Positions 23,942-32,817 of a DNA stretch of 64,000 nt are shown here, piece after piece; the first letter of the stretch is position 1, and each line of letters begins with the position of its first letter. The notes under the pieces are model-generated. The model was not told the DNA's origin. It was given only the letters and a program-made list of their open reading frames with translations, and made no database searches. This stretch comes from JANQMY01 sp965227095 (GTDB lineage: Bacteria; Pseudomonadota; Alphaproteobacteria; JANQMY01). The position numbers and the translations under genes are program-made. The stretch spans positions 868,001 through 932,000 of the forward strand of contig CBDDFL010000002.1 of NCBI GenBank assembly GCA_965227095.1, given 5' to 3'.

Positions 23942-26142
23942 CGGTCCGTGCTGCCTTGCGGCAGATGAAGGCCTTGTGCTTGATCTGCGCCTCCTATGGT
24001 GTTCGGTCCTTGTGTGGTGTGAAGCGATGCCAGCAATGTTTGTGCCTGCGGCGACTGATAGCTCGCGCGCCGTGTCGGCACCGTATCGCCGAAGACTTTT
24101 TCAAAGTCCCATCCTTCCGGCAGGTTGAGCGGCACGTCTTGACTTAGCAGGTTGCGGTTGGCCGGCCGCGCCACGTCCTGGTCCACCGCCACCAAACTGG
24201 TGAGCCGCGTCACTAGGTGATGTTGTAAGGCGACGCTCAAAATCTCGGCATCGATACGATCAAGCCGCGCGCCTTGAAAGCGCCATTCTTCCAGCGACGC
24301 GATTTTGTTGCGCGCCCACAGCTTGGCAATGCCGGTTGCGTCCTGTGCGTTGCGCGTCGAGACCGTGTCGGTCCAATCGCCAGCAATGGTATTACCGGAC
24401 AGCTCGAACTCAGCAGATGGCGTGTCGATCATGGCGGTGAACACCACCGGCTCCCCGGCATAGAGATCCGGCAGTGGGTTCGGCCAGATCTTGTCGCTGA
24501 TCTCGCCTTCCGCCGTGATTTTGACATTGGTCATCACGGGCGATTGCAGCTTCGCGAGCAGGTCGGACATGCGCTCGGTCACCTGCCGCTCCGACCCCAC
24601 ATGGGTGAATGTGCCCCGCCCGAGACGTGCCGCGCGAGACATGAAAAAGGAATTGGGCGCAGATCCGATGCCCACGGTGAACAGGCGGCTGCGGCCGAGG
24701 CTGTTTTCAATCTCGGCAAACAATTGTGCTTCATTGCCGATCGCGCCATCGGTGAGGAACACTACTTGACGGAGTTTGGGCGCGTCGGCTCGCTCTGCAT
24801 TGGGGTCTTGCAAAGCCGCCTGAAGCGCCGGCAGCATCATCGTTCCCCCCGCTGCGTCGAGTCGTTCGATGTAGCGTTTGGCGATGGCGATGGATTGATT
24901 TGAGACCGCTTGGGGTGAGGGGAAAACCGAATCGGTGGTGTCATCGAACCGGATTACATTGAACCGGTCCCCGGGCGCGAGGGTGGAGAGAGCGAACAAC
25001 AGGCTTTCCTTCGCCTGCCGAATGGAGGCCCCGCCCATGGAGCCGGAATTGTCGATCACAAAAATCGCTTCTCGGCTGTGGTGTTCTGTGTCCGCGGACA
25101 GGTGCGGCGGCACCACAAAGCCCGCGAGGTAGGTTTTGCCGTCGATCTCTTCTTTGAACAGAGCGGTGCGCGGCGCGCTGTTTTGTGCAGCCTGCCATAC
25201 CAATTCAAAATCCCGATTGGCGTATTCGTCACGATGAACGAAGGAGATGGTCGCGGAGGTCTCATCGTCGCGCTTCACGCGTATGTCATGGTGGGCGCTC
25301 CGAATATGGTCAATGGGGAAGCCTGCCTCCACGTGAATCGTCATTTGGATTGGATTTCTGGGGCCCTGTGTCGGATGCAAGACGGGCGGGGTGATCCGTG
25401 CGGCATCCGGAACCGGATCGCGCAGGATGATTTCCGCGTGCTGACCACCGGGCGCGGACACCAGTTGGGGCTTCGCCGGTGGGATGAACCGCGGTCCCAC
25501 CACCATGGGGAAACGGAGGTGGAATTTCCCGGCGTCATAACGGATCGATTCTTGATATTCGATCTGTACAATGACGGTCTCACCAGGGCCGATATTTGCG
25601 ACCGAGTTGGTGAACATGTTGGGGCGTTCCTGTTCGATCAGACTGGCGCGCTGGCCCGCATCGCGCGCAGCCTCGTAGACGCGTCTCGCTTCTTGACGTT
25701 CTTTTATTTCACCCTTGATAAACCGCTCGCCGATCTGCATACGCAATGTGTCAACCGCCGACATATCCGGCAACGGAAACACGTAGAGCCCTTCCACCCA
25801 TTCTGATGATGGGTTTTCAAAACGCTGGGTGATCTTGGTGCGCGCAATGAGGCCATGGATGGCGACCTCCACATCTGTCGCAAGTGCCGGCGCCTCTAAG
25901 TAGTAGCCATCGTACGATGTCTTGAGCAGCAAGCCGCCGCTTCCCACATCCCCCATCTTGGTGAGGGTGAGCTGCGATTGGCCTGTGCTGCCGGAGGCAA
26001 TGTGTTGTGCATGTGCAGAATGCCAAACAGATAGACCAACCAATGTGGCAACGGTCAGTGTCAGAAGTCGCAGTACTTTGGAAATGAGGTCCAGGCACAC
26101 CGATTGTGTGTAAGCGACCGCGATATTTTCGAATTGTGACAT
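23836..26142 (-). CDS. sortase substrate with VIT and VWA domains (TIGR03788-like)
   Basis: A 768-aa exported protein. After an N-terminal signal (hydrophobic residues 24-40, HAQ near 45) comes a VIT domain (about 55-200, with TKITQRFENPSSEWVEGLYVFPLPD), then a von Willebrand A domain with the MIDAS motif FVIDNSGSMGG and LPALQAALQDP/FLTDGAIGNE, then a C-terminal tail ending in LPQGSTD (727-733), a hydrophobic helix and an Arg-containing end. This is the architecture of the known dedicated target of proteobacterial class GN sortases. The signal differs from LPxTG by lacking the Thr. A strong ribosome site AAGGGGAGAAAA precedes the ATG. The adhesin-like VWA suggests a cell-surface role, not yet defined. 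Confidence 0.92.
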   Translation of the reverse strand: MSQFENIAVAYTQSVCLDLISKVLRLLTLTVATLVGLSVWHSAHAQHIASGSTGQSQLTLTKMGDVGSGGLLLKTSYDGYYLEAPALATDVEVAIHGLIARTKITQRFENPSSEWVEGLYVFPLPDMSAVDTLRMQIGERFIKGEIKERQEARRVYEAARDAGQRASLIEQERPNMFTNSVANIGPGETVIVQIEYQESIRYDAGKFHLRFPMVVGPRFIPPAKPQLVSAPGGQHAEIILRDPVPDAARITPPVLHPTQGPRNPIQMTIHVEAGFPIDHIRSAHHDIRVKRDDETSATISFVHRDEYANRDFELVWQAAQNSAPRTALFKEEIDGKTYLAGFVVPPHLSADTEHHSREAIFVIDNSGSMGGASIRQAKESLLFALSTLAPGDRFNVIRFDDTTDSVFPSPQAVSNQSIAIAKRYIERLDAAGGTMMLPALQAALQDPNAERADAPKLRQVVFLTDGAIGNEAQLFAEIENSLGRSRLFTVGIGSAPNSFFMSRAARLGRGTFTHVGSERQVTERMSDLLAKLQSPVMTNVKITAEGEISDKIWPNPLPDLYAGEPVVFTAMIDTPSAEFELSGNTIAGDWTDTVSTRNAQDATGIAKLWARNKIASLEEWRFQGARLDRIDAEILSVALQHHLVTRLTSLVAVDQDVARPANRNLLSQDVPLNLPEGWDFEKVFGDTVPTRRASYQSPQAQTLLASLHTTQGPNTIGGADQAQGLHLPQGSTDRWLLLIFGLICMFSGLIMSAAQWRAMRAATERPLI

Positions 26143-26617
26143 TTTTCTCCCCTTGAAAACGGATGCCTTCGCTGCCGAAGCACGCGATAGTTGCCAGCGA
26201 AGACAGGGCGAAGGTGCGGGGGGATTGCGGCGAGAATTTCGGAAGAATATGGCTGCTCAAGGTAATACTGCGGCAAGACTGTGGCTTATTACGTCCATTT
26301 GGCAGGTTTCAGCCGCGATAGGTGCCCAAAACTGTAGCAATAGTCACAATTATAGGCGGTATTGCTTGTTTTGATCTCGGGCTCAGATAGGGTAAACTTA
26401 CGTTAGCCATAAAACGGCTTAGCCTGTGGTGGGGGATACCGAATGGCAGCAAGTACACGTTTTTCAGATCTGGGCACCAACTGTGATGCGGCCGAGGCCG
26501 GCATGCGTCGTGGGGTGACCACAGTGAGAAGAACGGCGATGCCATGTGGCGTAATGCATAGTTCGGTGCGTGAAATGGCCAATCGGCCATTGGTCTCAGA
26601 AGTGGAATGTGGGCGAC
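26143..26617. other. 475-bp divergent intergenic region, no gene seen
   Basis: It separates the sortase-substrate gene (minus) from the FGE-fold gene (plus). Promoters for both should lie here, but no clear -35/-10 pair or dyad was seen. A short open frame from 26443 has no protein character. Confidence 0.5.
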
Positions 26618-28099
26618 ATGTCTAGGATAGTCATCATTGAGGGGCAGGATCAGGACGACGAAAAAACGGAAGTAACGTCGGACAGCCCCGAAAAGGAAAA
26701 GCAAACTCGCAACAGTTCTCATAGCGATCAGGTTGATCGTGATGACGAATTCGAGGCGCCGAGGCGCCCCCGGTACCCCAGAGAGCGGGATCGGGAGGCC
26801 ACCCCGTGGGCGGCTGTCGCCAGCTTGATTGCGATATTCGCCATCTTGGCGGTCGTCGCAACTTTCGTTTTCATTTTCGCCAGTACGACCACGTCAACCG
26901 GCACCGCCGCAAAACAACCGTCCGGAAAAGCGCCGACCACGTCTGCGAAGATGTGCGAAAAAGGCAACGCGCAAGACGGCTGTATTTGCCCAGAAAAGAA
27001 AACGGGCAAAGCGTGTGTTCAAATGGTGAAAATGGCCGCCGGCACCTTCACCATGGGCACCAACATTCTGGAAATCAAAAAGAACACGCCCGATCTCTAC
27101 GAAGAATTCGCCGACGCTCAATTCCGCCACGGGGTGACATTTCAGAGTCCGTTTTGGGTCAGCAAGTTCGAGGTCACCTTCGATCAGTGGGACGCCTGCT
27201 ATTTTGGCCGCAACAAATACAAAGGGTATGTGGACGAAGAGGGCCAACCAATTGGGTGCCAATTCCAGCCTTATGATGATGGATGGGGCCGCGGTGACCG
27301 CCCTGTGATCAATGTGAGTTGGAATGAAGCCCAACAATATCTCAAATGGCTGAGCCGTGAGACTGGCAAAAACATTCGGCTGCTGACCGAGGCTGAATGG
27401 GAATATATGGCGCGCGGTGGCGAACTCGCCCCGTCGCAGCACATTGCCTACGCCTTTACGGACGATTTGGGGTCCTTACTGCCCTTGAACGCGTTGAGCG
27501 AGCCCAGCCCTTTCCATGCGAATTTTCAACCGCGTCACGTGCAAGAAGTGAGCGAACGGGAATGTGAATATCGCCGGCGGACGGTTCCACAATATTATGC
27601 ACAGCAACAAAATCTGGCGGATCAATTGTCCGATTGCAGCCAGGCGCTGGGCAGCCAGATGTTCTTCCCCTATATCAACAATGCAAACCCGGCCGGGATC
27701 CATTTTGTCCATGGCAATGTGTGGGAATGGGTACAGGATTGTTATGTGGCCACTTATAAGGGCGGTCCTTTTGACGGCTCGTCTCGTGAACTGGATGATG
27801 GCCAAGATGGCGCCTCCTGCGAGAAACGCGTCTTGCGGGGCGGCAGCTGGGGCAGCGCAAGCCACGCCATCCGGGTTGACTATCGAAACAATCGGGCGCC
27901 TGATCTGAAGAATAATGCGGTTGGTTTCCGCATCGCGTGGACAGACGGAGATTGCATCATTGATGGCTGCGGCAAGAAGAAGAAAGGCTTCTTCAATTTT
28001 GGAAGCCGCAACACTGGTGCGGCGAGATCGAGCGGCCGGTCGTCGTCCTCTTCGTCCAGCAACAATGATGATGACGATGATGAACCTTTCGTCGATTAA
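26618..28099 (+). CDS. membrane-anchored FGE-sulfatase (SUMF1) domain protein
   Basis: A 493-aa protein. An acidic, polar cytoplasmic N-terminus (about 60 residues) is followed by one membrane helix (ASLIAIFAILAVVATFVFIF), a short Cys-rich link (MCEKGNAQDGCICPEKK), then a full SUMF1/FGE fold from KMAAGTFTMGTN to RVLRGGSWGSA and AVGFRIAW. The domain is expanded by an insert around residues 270-345. At the site where formylglycine-generating enzymes carry catalytic Cys the segment reads GGSWGSASHAIRVDYRN, without Cys, so it is probably not a sulfatase activator. The C-terminus is a Ser run then Asp-rich (SSSSSSSNNDDDDDEP). The start was set at the ATG at 26618. It is divergent from the sortase substrate. 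Confidence 0.85.
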   Translation: MSRIVIIEGQDQDDEKTEVTSDSPEKEKQTRNSSHSDQVDRDDEFEAPRRPRYPRERDREATPWAAVASLIAIFAILAVVATFVFIFASTTTSTGTAAKQPSGKAPTTSAKMCEKGNAQDGCICPEKKTGKACVQMVKMAAGTFTMGTNILEIKKNTPDLYEEFADAQFRHGVTFQSPFWVSKFEVTFDQWDACYFGRNKYKGYVDEEGQPIGCQFQPYDDGWGRGDRPVINVSWNEAQQYLKWLSRETGKNIRLLTEAEWEYMARGGELAPSQHIAYAFTDDLGSLLPLNALSEPSPFHANFQPRHVQEVSERECEYRRRTVPQYYAQQQNLADQLSDCSQALGSQMFFPYINNANPAGIHFVHGNVWEWVQDCYVATYKGGPFDGSSRELDDGQDGASCEKRVLRGGSWGSASHAIRVDYRNNRAPDLKNNAVGFRIAWTDGDCIIDGCGKKKKGFFNFGSRNTGAARSSGRSSSSSSSNNDDDDDEPFVD

Positions 28100-28104
28100 G
28101 GCCT

Positions 28105-28149
28105 AAGATTGAGGGCGCTTTTCGTAAGCGTCCTCTCTAATTCAATCTT
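28105..28149 (+). terminator. hairpin after the FGE-fold gene
   Basis: GAGGGCGCTT / AAGCGTCCTC (28111-28120, 28126-28135) forms a 9-of-10 bp stem with a 5-nt loop, and the outer AAGATTGA / TCAATCTT words extend the dyad. The T-rich tail is weak. Confidence 0.5.
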
Positions 28150-28192
28150 GGGTTTCTCGTGAAAATGTGGCATGACCTGGCGCGCGGAACGG

Positions 28193-28233
28193 CGTGCCAA
28201 TATTCGTGTCATAATTCGTGCCAATATTCGTGT
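28193..28233. repeat. short direct repeat CGTGCCAATATTCGTGT
   Basis: Two exact 17-bp copies (28193-28209 and 28217-28233), with a third partial copy of the ATTCGTG word between them, lie in the spacer upstream of the aminotransferase gene. They may bind a regulator or simply reflect slippage. Confidence 0.5.
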
Positions 28234-28492
28234 TTGGGTTCGGCTTTTGCGGACTGTTCGAATTTTTCAAAATTCCATAGTGGCGGGCAGCGAAACCAGA
28301 CCTTTTGGTCAATTTCTCAATCAGGTTGGCGACGCAGGTCGGATTTCCGCATGCGAACCACTAGATCACGATCGTTTTAGGTGGACTCACCCTAAAATTT
28401 AGTCGTGATCTGTTTTGATTAATGAGAGCGGGATCGGACGCAAAACCGCACATTCTTTTCCCGATCCCTCTTTAGAACCAATGGAGCAAGTC

Positions 28493-29707
28493 GTGACTCT
28501 GCCGGAAAATTTTCTGTCTCAAACCATCTCTCGCGTAAAGCCATCTGCGACCATGGCTGTAACGCAGAAGGCCCGTGAGCTGCGCGCCGCTGGAAAAGAT
28601 GTGATCGGCCTCGGCGCGGGTGAGCCTGATTTCGACACCCCAGACAACATCAAGGCGGCCGCCATTGACGCGATTAATCGCGGTGAGACGAAATACACCA
28701 CAGTCGACGGCTTGCCCGAACTAAAAGAAGCGATCTGCGCCAAATTCAAGCGCGAAAACGATTTGGTCTATACACCGTCGCAGGTTCATGTGGCGCCGGG
28801 CGGCAAGCCGGTGATCTACAACGCCATGATGGCCACTATCAATCCCGGTGATGAGGTGATCATCCCGGCGCCGTATTGGGTGTCTTACCCCGACATCGTT
28901 TTGTTAGCCAATGGTGAGCCGGTCATCGTCCCCACCACTATTGAGAACAAATTTAAAATGCAGGCAGCGGATCTTGAGGCGGCGATCACCCCCAAGACCA
29001 AGTGGATCATCTTTAACTCCCCATCGAATCCGTCGGGTGCGGCCTACACATACGATGAACTTAAGTCATTGACGGATGTGTTGATGAAGCATCCGCAGGT
29101 GTGGATTCTGACGGACGATATGTATGAGCACCTCACCTATGGCGACTATAAGTTCGTCACACCGGCTCAGGTAGAGCCGGGGCTTTACGACCGAACCCTG
29201 ACCATGAACGGGGTGTCTAAAGCCTATGCCATGACCGGATGGCGCATTGGCTATGCGGCCGGCCCCGAACCGCTGATCAAGGCGATGGCGAAGATCGAAT
29301 CTCAGTCCACGTCAAACCCCACTTCAATCAGCCAGTGGGCATCGGTGGAAGCCCTCAACGGAACCCAAGATTTCATTCCGGAACGGGCCAAGGTCTTTGA
29401 AGAGCGCCGCGACCTTGTGGTGTCCATGCTCAACCAAGCCAATGGCATTGATTGCATCACGCCGGAAGGGGCCTTTTACGTTTACCCGTCTTGCGCGGGA
29501 TGTATCGGTAAAACGGCGCCGTCGGGCAAGGTCATCGAATCAGATGCTGACTTTGCAGCGGAGCTGTTGGAGACGGAATTGGTGGCGGTGGTGCACGGTG
29601 AAGCCTTCGGCCTGTCGCCGAACTTTCGCATCTCCTATGCGACCTCCACAGAGGCCCTGGAAGAAGCGTGCAGCCGAATTCAGCGTTTCTGCGCCTCGCT
29701 AAGATAG
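28493..29707 (+). CDS. aatA: pyridoxal-phosphate aminotransferase, aspartate type (class I)
   Basis: A 404-aa aminotransferase that exchanges amino groups between aspartate (or a related amino acid) and 2-oxoglutarate. It has ISRVKPSATMAVTQKA at the start, the loop GLGAGEPDFDTP, VIIPAPYWVSYPDIV, FNSPSNPSGAAYT, the cofactor lysine in TMNGVSKAYAMTGWRIGYAAGP and the substrate arginine in SPNFRISYATS. The chosen GTG has GGAG 6 bp upstream; an ATG 12 bp earlier and an open frame to 28415 are alternatives. The length fits the AatA group used by Alphaproteobacteria, which may also act on prephenate. Confidence 0.88.
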   Translation: MTLPENFLSQTISRVKPSATMAVTQKARELRAAGKDVIGLGAGEPDFDTPDNIKAAAIDAINRGETKYTTVDGLPELKEAICAKFKRENDLVYTPSQVHVAPGGKPVIYNAMMATINPGDEVIIPAPYWVSYPDIVLLANGEPVIVPTTIENKFKMQAADLEAAITPKTKWIIFNSPSNPSGAAYTYDELKSLTDVLMKHPQVWILTDDMYEHLTYGDYKFVTPAQVEPGLYDRTLTMNGVSKAYAMTGWRIGYAAGPEPLIKAMAKIESQSTSNPTSISQWASVEALNGTQDFIPERAKVFEERRDLVVSMLNQANGIDCITPEGAFYVYPSCAGCIGKTAPSGKVIESDADFAAELLETELVAVVHGEAFGLSPNFRISYATSTEALEEACSRIQRFCASLR

Positions 29708-30037
29708 GATTGCAACGGGACTGAAAAAATTCCCTTTACCAAAACGAAAAAATTTGAGGGCGCGCCCGCGAAAAAGGGTTGCGCCCTTTTCGTTTGCTTG
29801 GAAACATAAACATGGCGCAATCGCGCTTTAAAGAAACATGATTGCGCCAGTACATCTCTGTTGAGCGTGCGATCTGACGGTTTATCAGAAACCATTCCAC
29901 TTGAGCGTTCACTCATCAGAAAGCGGGCAATCCGGGGTGCCGGACCGTTCGGTGCCGTTGCTCGCGCTGCGAGCCTAATTAAGGAGGAAGTACCAAGCAG
30001 CTTCATTGCAACTCACACATAAACACAGGAGGAAATA
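29708..30037. other. 330-bp spacer before the EF-G-like gene
   Basis: A terminator-like hairpin lies at the start (see 29758-29790). The rest has no gene. The last 60 bp contain two purine-rich words (AAGGAGGAAGT near 29982 and GGAGGAAATA ahead of the ATG). Confidence 0.5.
29758..29790 (+). terminator. terminator after the aminotransferase gene
   Basis: GGGCGC (29758-29763) pairs with GCGCCC (29781-29786), and the alternative inner stem AAAAGGG / CCCTTTT uses 29772-29790. A TTTTCGTTT tail follows. Confidence 0.6.
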
Positions 30038-32077
30038 ATGGCGAATGATCGGAAGCCGTCCGGCCCCAGAACCGTCGCGGTGATGGGACCTTATCTGAGT
30101 GGAAAAACAAGCCTGCTTGAGGCGATCCTTTTGTGTACCGGGGCCATTGAACGGAAGGGCTCCGCTGCGTCTAAGAACATGGTTGGCGATGCGTCCCAGG
30201 AAGCGCGGGATCACTCCATGAGCACCGAAGTCACCACAGCGACCACGAACTATTTGGGCGAAAGTTTCACTTTTTTGGACTGTCCGGGGTCTATCGAATT
30301 TCTCCAAGAAACCATAAATGTGCGTGACGGAATCGATGCTGCCGTGGTGGTCTGCGAACCTGATGAAACCAAGGTGACGGCACTGCAACCGATTCTAAAA
30401 ACGCTCAGTGAGCAGAATATTCCGCATTTGATTTTTGTGAACAAAATCGACACGGCGGACGGCGATATCAATTCGCTGCTTCAATCTTTACAACCAGCAA
30501 GCGATAAGCCCCTTGTGCTCCGGCAATTGCCGATCTGGGAAAACGGGATTGTCACCGGCTTTATCGATTTGGCCATGGAACGCAGTTTCGTGTATCGGGA
30601 ACATGCCCCTTCCGAACTGATCGAGATGCCGGGCGATGTGGCGGATCTGGAACAGCAAGCGCGCTATGAGATGTTGGAAAAGCTTGCGGACTATGATGAC
30701 CATTTGATGGAAGAGCTTCTCGAAGATGTAGAGCCGCCGGTCGATGAAATTTTCACGGATCTGCAAAAGGAACTAACGGACGGGTTGATCGTGCCCGTTT
30801 TGATGGGCAGCGCGGAACGCGACAATGGCATTCGACGGTTGATGAAATCTCTTCGTCACGATGTGCCGGACGTGTCGGTGCTTTCAAATCGTATTGGTGT
30901 TCCCGAATGTGAGGGGGCCATTTTGCGGGTGCTCAAAACCTACCATAGTGGCCAGGGGGGAAAGTTGACACTGGCGCGTGTTTTGAGCGGCAGCGTGAAG
31001 GACGGTGAAACGGTTTACCGGTCGAATGGGGATGCCGAGCGTATTTCGGGATTGTTCGAAATGTGCGGGCAAGCCACCTCAAAAATTTCCTCTGTGTCAG
31101 CGGGCGATACCATCGCATTGGGTCGGATGGCCTCTGTCCAGACCGGAGACACACTGACCACCGCAAAAGGGGCCTCTGTCGAGATGAGCCGTCCACAGGT
31201 GCTGGCCCCGGTTTATGGGCAAGCGATTGAGGTCAATGAATCCAAAGATGAAGTGAAGCTCGCAACGGCGGTCGCTAAGATTTGCGACGAAGACCCGTCC
31301 ATCTCGGTGGAACACAATGGTGACACGCAACAAATGATCCTGTGGGGACAGGGGCCGATGCATCTGCGCGTTGCGGCGGAAAAATTGCAGAACCGGTCGG
31401 CTTTGACGATCGGTGTGCACGATCCGAAAGTTCCGTACAAAGAGGCTATTCGGAAAGCGGTCACCCAACGAAGCCGATACAAAAAACAATCCGGCGGTCA
31501 CGGCCAGTATGGCGATGTGGTTTTGGACATAAAGCCGCTTCCCCGTGGCACCGGTTTTCAATTTGAGGAAAAAGTTGTCGGTGGGGTCGTGCCGCGCCAA
31601 TACATTCCGTCCGTCGAAATCGGTGTGAAGGACTTTCTACAAAAAGGCCCCCTCGGCTTTCCGGTGGTGGATGTTGCCGTGACCCTCAAAGATGGGTCCC
31701 ATCATTCGGTGGATTCATCCGATATGGCGTTTCGGGCGGCCGGACGGTTGGCCATGTCGGAGGCTCTTCCTCAATGCGAACCGGTTCTTTTGGAGCCGAT
31801 CATGCAGGTGGAGATCTTCGTGCCCTCTGAGGCGACGGCAAAGGTCAATTCGATTGTCTCGAGCCGGCGGGGCCAGATTTTGGGGTTTGATGCCCGTGAT
31901 GGTTGGCCCGGTTGGGATGTGGTCAGCGCGCACATGCCGCAGTCCGAATTGCATCACCTGATCGTGGATCTACGCTCCGCGAGCCAGGGGGTCGGCACTT
32001 ACCGATTCTCCTTCGATCATATGCAGGAATTGACAGGTAAACTGGCCACCAATGTGTTGAATGCTGGCGCGACATAA
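30038..32077 (+). CDS. elongation factor G-like translational GTPase
   Basis: A 679-aa five-domain EF-G paralogue. The GTPase domain shows P-loop GPYLSGKTSLLEA, G3 LDCPGSIEF and G4 FVNKIDTAD. The P-loop (GPYLSGKT rather than AHVDAGKT) and the altered switch regions separate it from canonical FusA. Domains II-V follow, with QSGGHGQYGDVVLDIKPL in domain IV and GRRGQ-like SSRRGQILGFDARDGW in domain V. Such EF-G-like proteins occur in many Alphaproteobacteria beside the true EF-G; their role (recycling, back-translocation or stress) is not settled. It has a strong GGAGG ribosome site and is monocistronic, before dps. Confidence 0.9.
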   Translation: MANDRKPSGPRTVAVMGPYLSGKTSLLEAILLCTGAIERKGSAASKNMVGDASQEARDHSMSTEVTTATTNYLGESFTFLDCPGSIEFLQETINVRDGIDAAVVVCEPDETKVTALQPILKTLSEQNIPHLIFVNKIDTADGDINSLLQSLQPASDKPLVLRQLPIWENGIVTGFIDLAMERSFVYREHAPSELIEMPGDVADLEQQARYEMLEKLADYDDHLMEELLEDVEPPVDEIFTDLQKELTDGLIVPVLMGSAERDNGIRRLMKSLRHDVPDVSVLSNRIGVPECEGAILRVLKTYHSGQGGKLTLARVLSGSVKDGETVYRSNGDAERISGLFEMCGQATSKISSVSAGDTIALGRMASVQTGDTLTTAKGASVEMSRPQVLAPVYGQAIEVNESKDEVKLATAVAKICDEDPSISVEHNGDTQQMILWGQGPMHLRVAAEKLQNRSALTIGVHDPKVPYKEAIRKAVTQRSRYKKQSGGHGQYGDVVLDIKPLPRGTGFQFEEKVVGGVVPRQYIPSVEIGVKDFLQKGPLGFPVVDVAVTLKDGSHHSVDSSDMAFRAAGRLAMSEALPQCEPVLLEPIMQVEIFVPSEATAKVNSIVSSRRGQILGFDARDGWPGWDVVSAHMPQSELHHLIVDLRSASQGVGTYRFSFDHMQELTGKLATNVLNAGAT

Positions 32078-32095
32078 CCAAAGAACTGGAGCTTT

Positions 32096-32195
32096 CTGAG
32101 GTTAGTGGGCGCACCACTTTCCCCTCGCCAATCGTCCAAATACTTCCTATATGAAGTGTAGAAGGTGCGGAGAGGAGAGCGACCGCTAACCTCAG
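32096..32195. promoter_or_regulatory. dyad-symmetric regulatory region upstream of dps
   Basis: CTGAGGTTAG (32096-32105) and CTAACCTCAG (32186-32195) are perfect inverted copies 80 bp apart, with weaker inner pairing (GCGCACC / GGTGCGG). Within the loop lies ACTTC-N6-GAAGT (32142-32157), a smaller dyad of operator size. The dps start follows after 16 bp. The large dyad may be a transcript hairpin; the small one may bind a regulator such as an iron or peroxide sensor. Confidence 0.5.
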
Positions 32196-32211
32196 ATCGG
32201 AGTGACTGCCC

Positions 32212-32679
32212 ATGGAAATAGATATTGGAATTCCCGAGGCCCAGCGAAAAGAAATCGCTGACGGCTTGTCGAAGGTATTGGCGGATACTTACACGCTCTA
32301 CTTAAAAACGCACAATTATCATTGGAATGTGACCGGGCCGCTTTTCAATACGCTGCACCTCATGTTCGAGACGCAGTACAATGAACTGGCTTTGGCCGTC
32401 GATGAAGTGGCCGAACGTATTCGCGCGCTTGGCTTCCCGGCGCCAGGCACGTACCGCCAATATGCGGCGCTATCGTCCATTGATGAAGAAGATGGCGTAC
32501 CGGAAGCAGAACAGATGATCCGCAATCTGGTGGCGGCTCACGAAACTGTGGTTCGGACCGCCCGGACGGTGTTTCCGGCGGCAGATGCTGCGAATGACGA
32601 ACCGACCGCTGATTTGTTGACCCAACGCATGCAGGCGAGCGAGAAGACCGCTTGGATGTTGCGCAGCATGCTCGGCTAG
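32212..32679 (+). CDS. dps: Dps family DNA-binding ferritin-like protein
   Basis: A 155-aa four-helix ferritin-like protein. The ferroxidase and interface signature is clear: YLKTHNYHWNVTGPLFNTLH followed by YNELALAVDEVAERIRALG. The N-terminus (EIDIGIPEAQRKEIADGLSKVL) is short and less basic than in E. coli Dps, so DNA binding may be weak. Dps dodecamers oxidise Fe(II) with peroxide and store iron, protecting DNA under stress. The upstream dyads are candidates for oxidative or iron control. It is monocistronic with a hairpin beyond. Confidence 0.93.
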   Translation: MEIDIGIPEAQRKEIADGLSKVLADTYTLYLKTHNYHWNVTGPLFNTLHLMFETQYNELALAVDEVAERIRALGFPAPGTYRQYAALSSIDEEDGVPEAEQMIRNLVAAHETVVRTARTVFPAADAANDEPTADLLTQRMQASEKTAWMLRSMLG

Positions 32680-32770
32680 AGCGTTTCGCTTAAGCCCGAT
32701 GACGAAGCTCACTCAACCGTGACTTTCGTGTGAAGAGCTCTGAGCGTAAGTGAACAGGTGGAACCTTTCA

Positions 32771-32797
32771 AAGGGCAAAGTGGACATCTTTGCCCTT
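32771..32797 (+). terminator. hairpin between dps and msrP
   Basis: A perfect 10-bp stem (AAGGGCAAAG / CTTTGCCCTT) with a 7-nt loop lies 90 bp after the dps stop. The 3' side is followed by GCCTG rather than T, so termination would be modest. Confidence 0.55.
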
Positions 32798-32817
32798 GCC
32801 TGTAAAAGGGGAGCTGT

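Noticed and set aside
24935..25806. Plus-strand frames inside the sortase substrate gene
   Set aside because: Antisense to the VIT/VWA domains, whose motifs are unambiguous.
28193..28233. CRISPR-like short repeats
   Set aside because: Only two copies with a 7-bp spacing; no regular spacer length and no cas genes. No CRISPR array was seen anywhere in the window.
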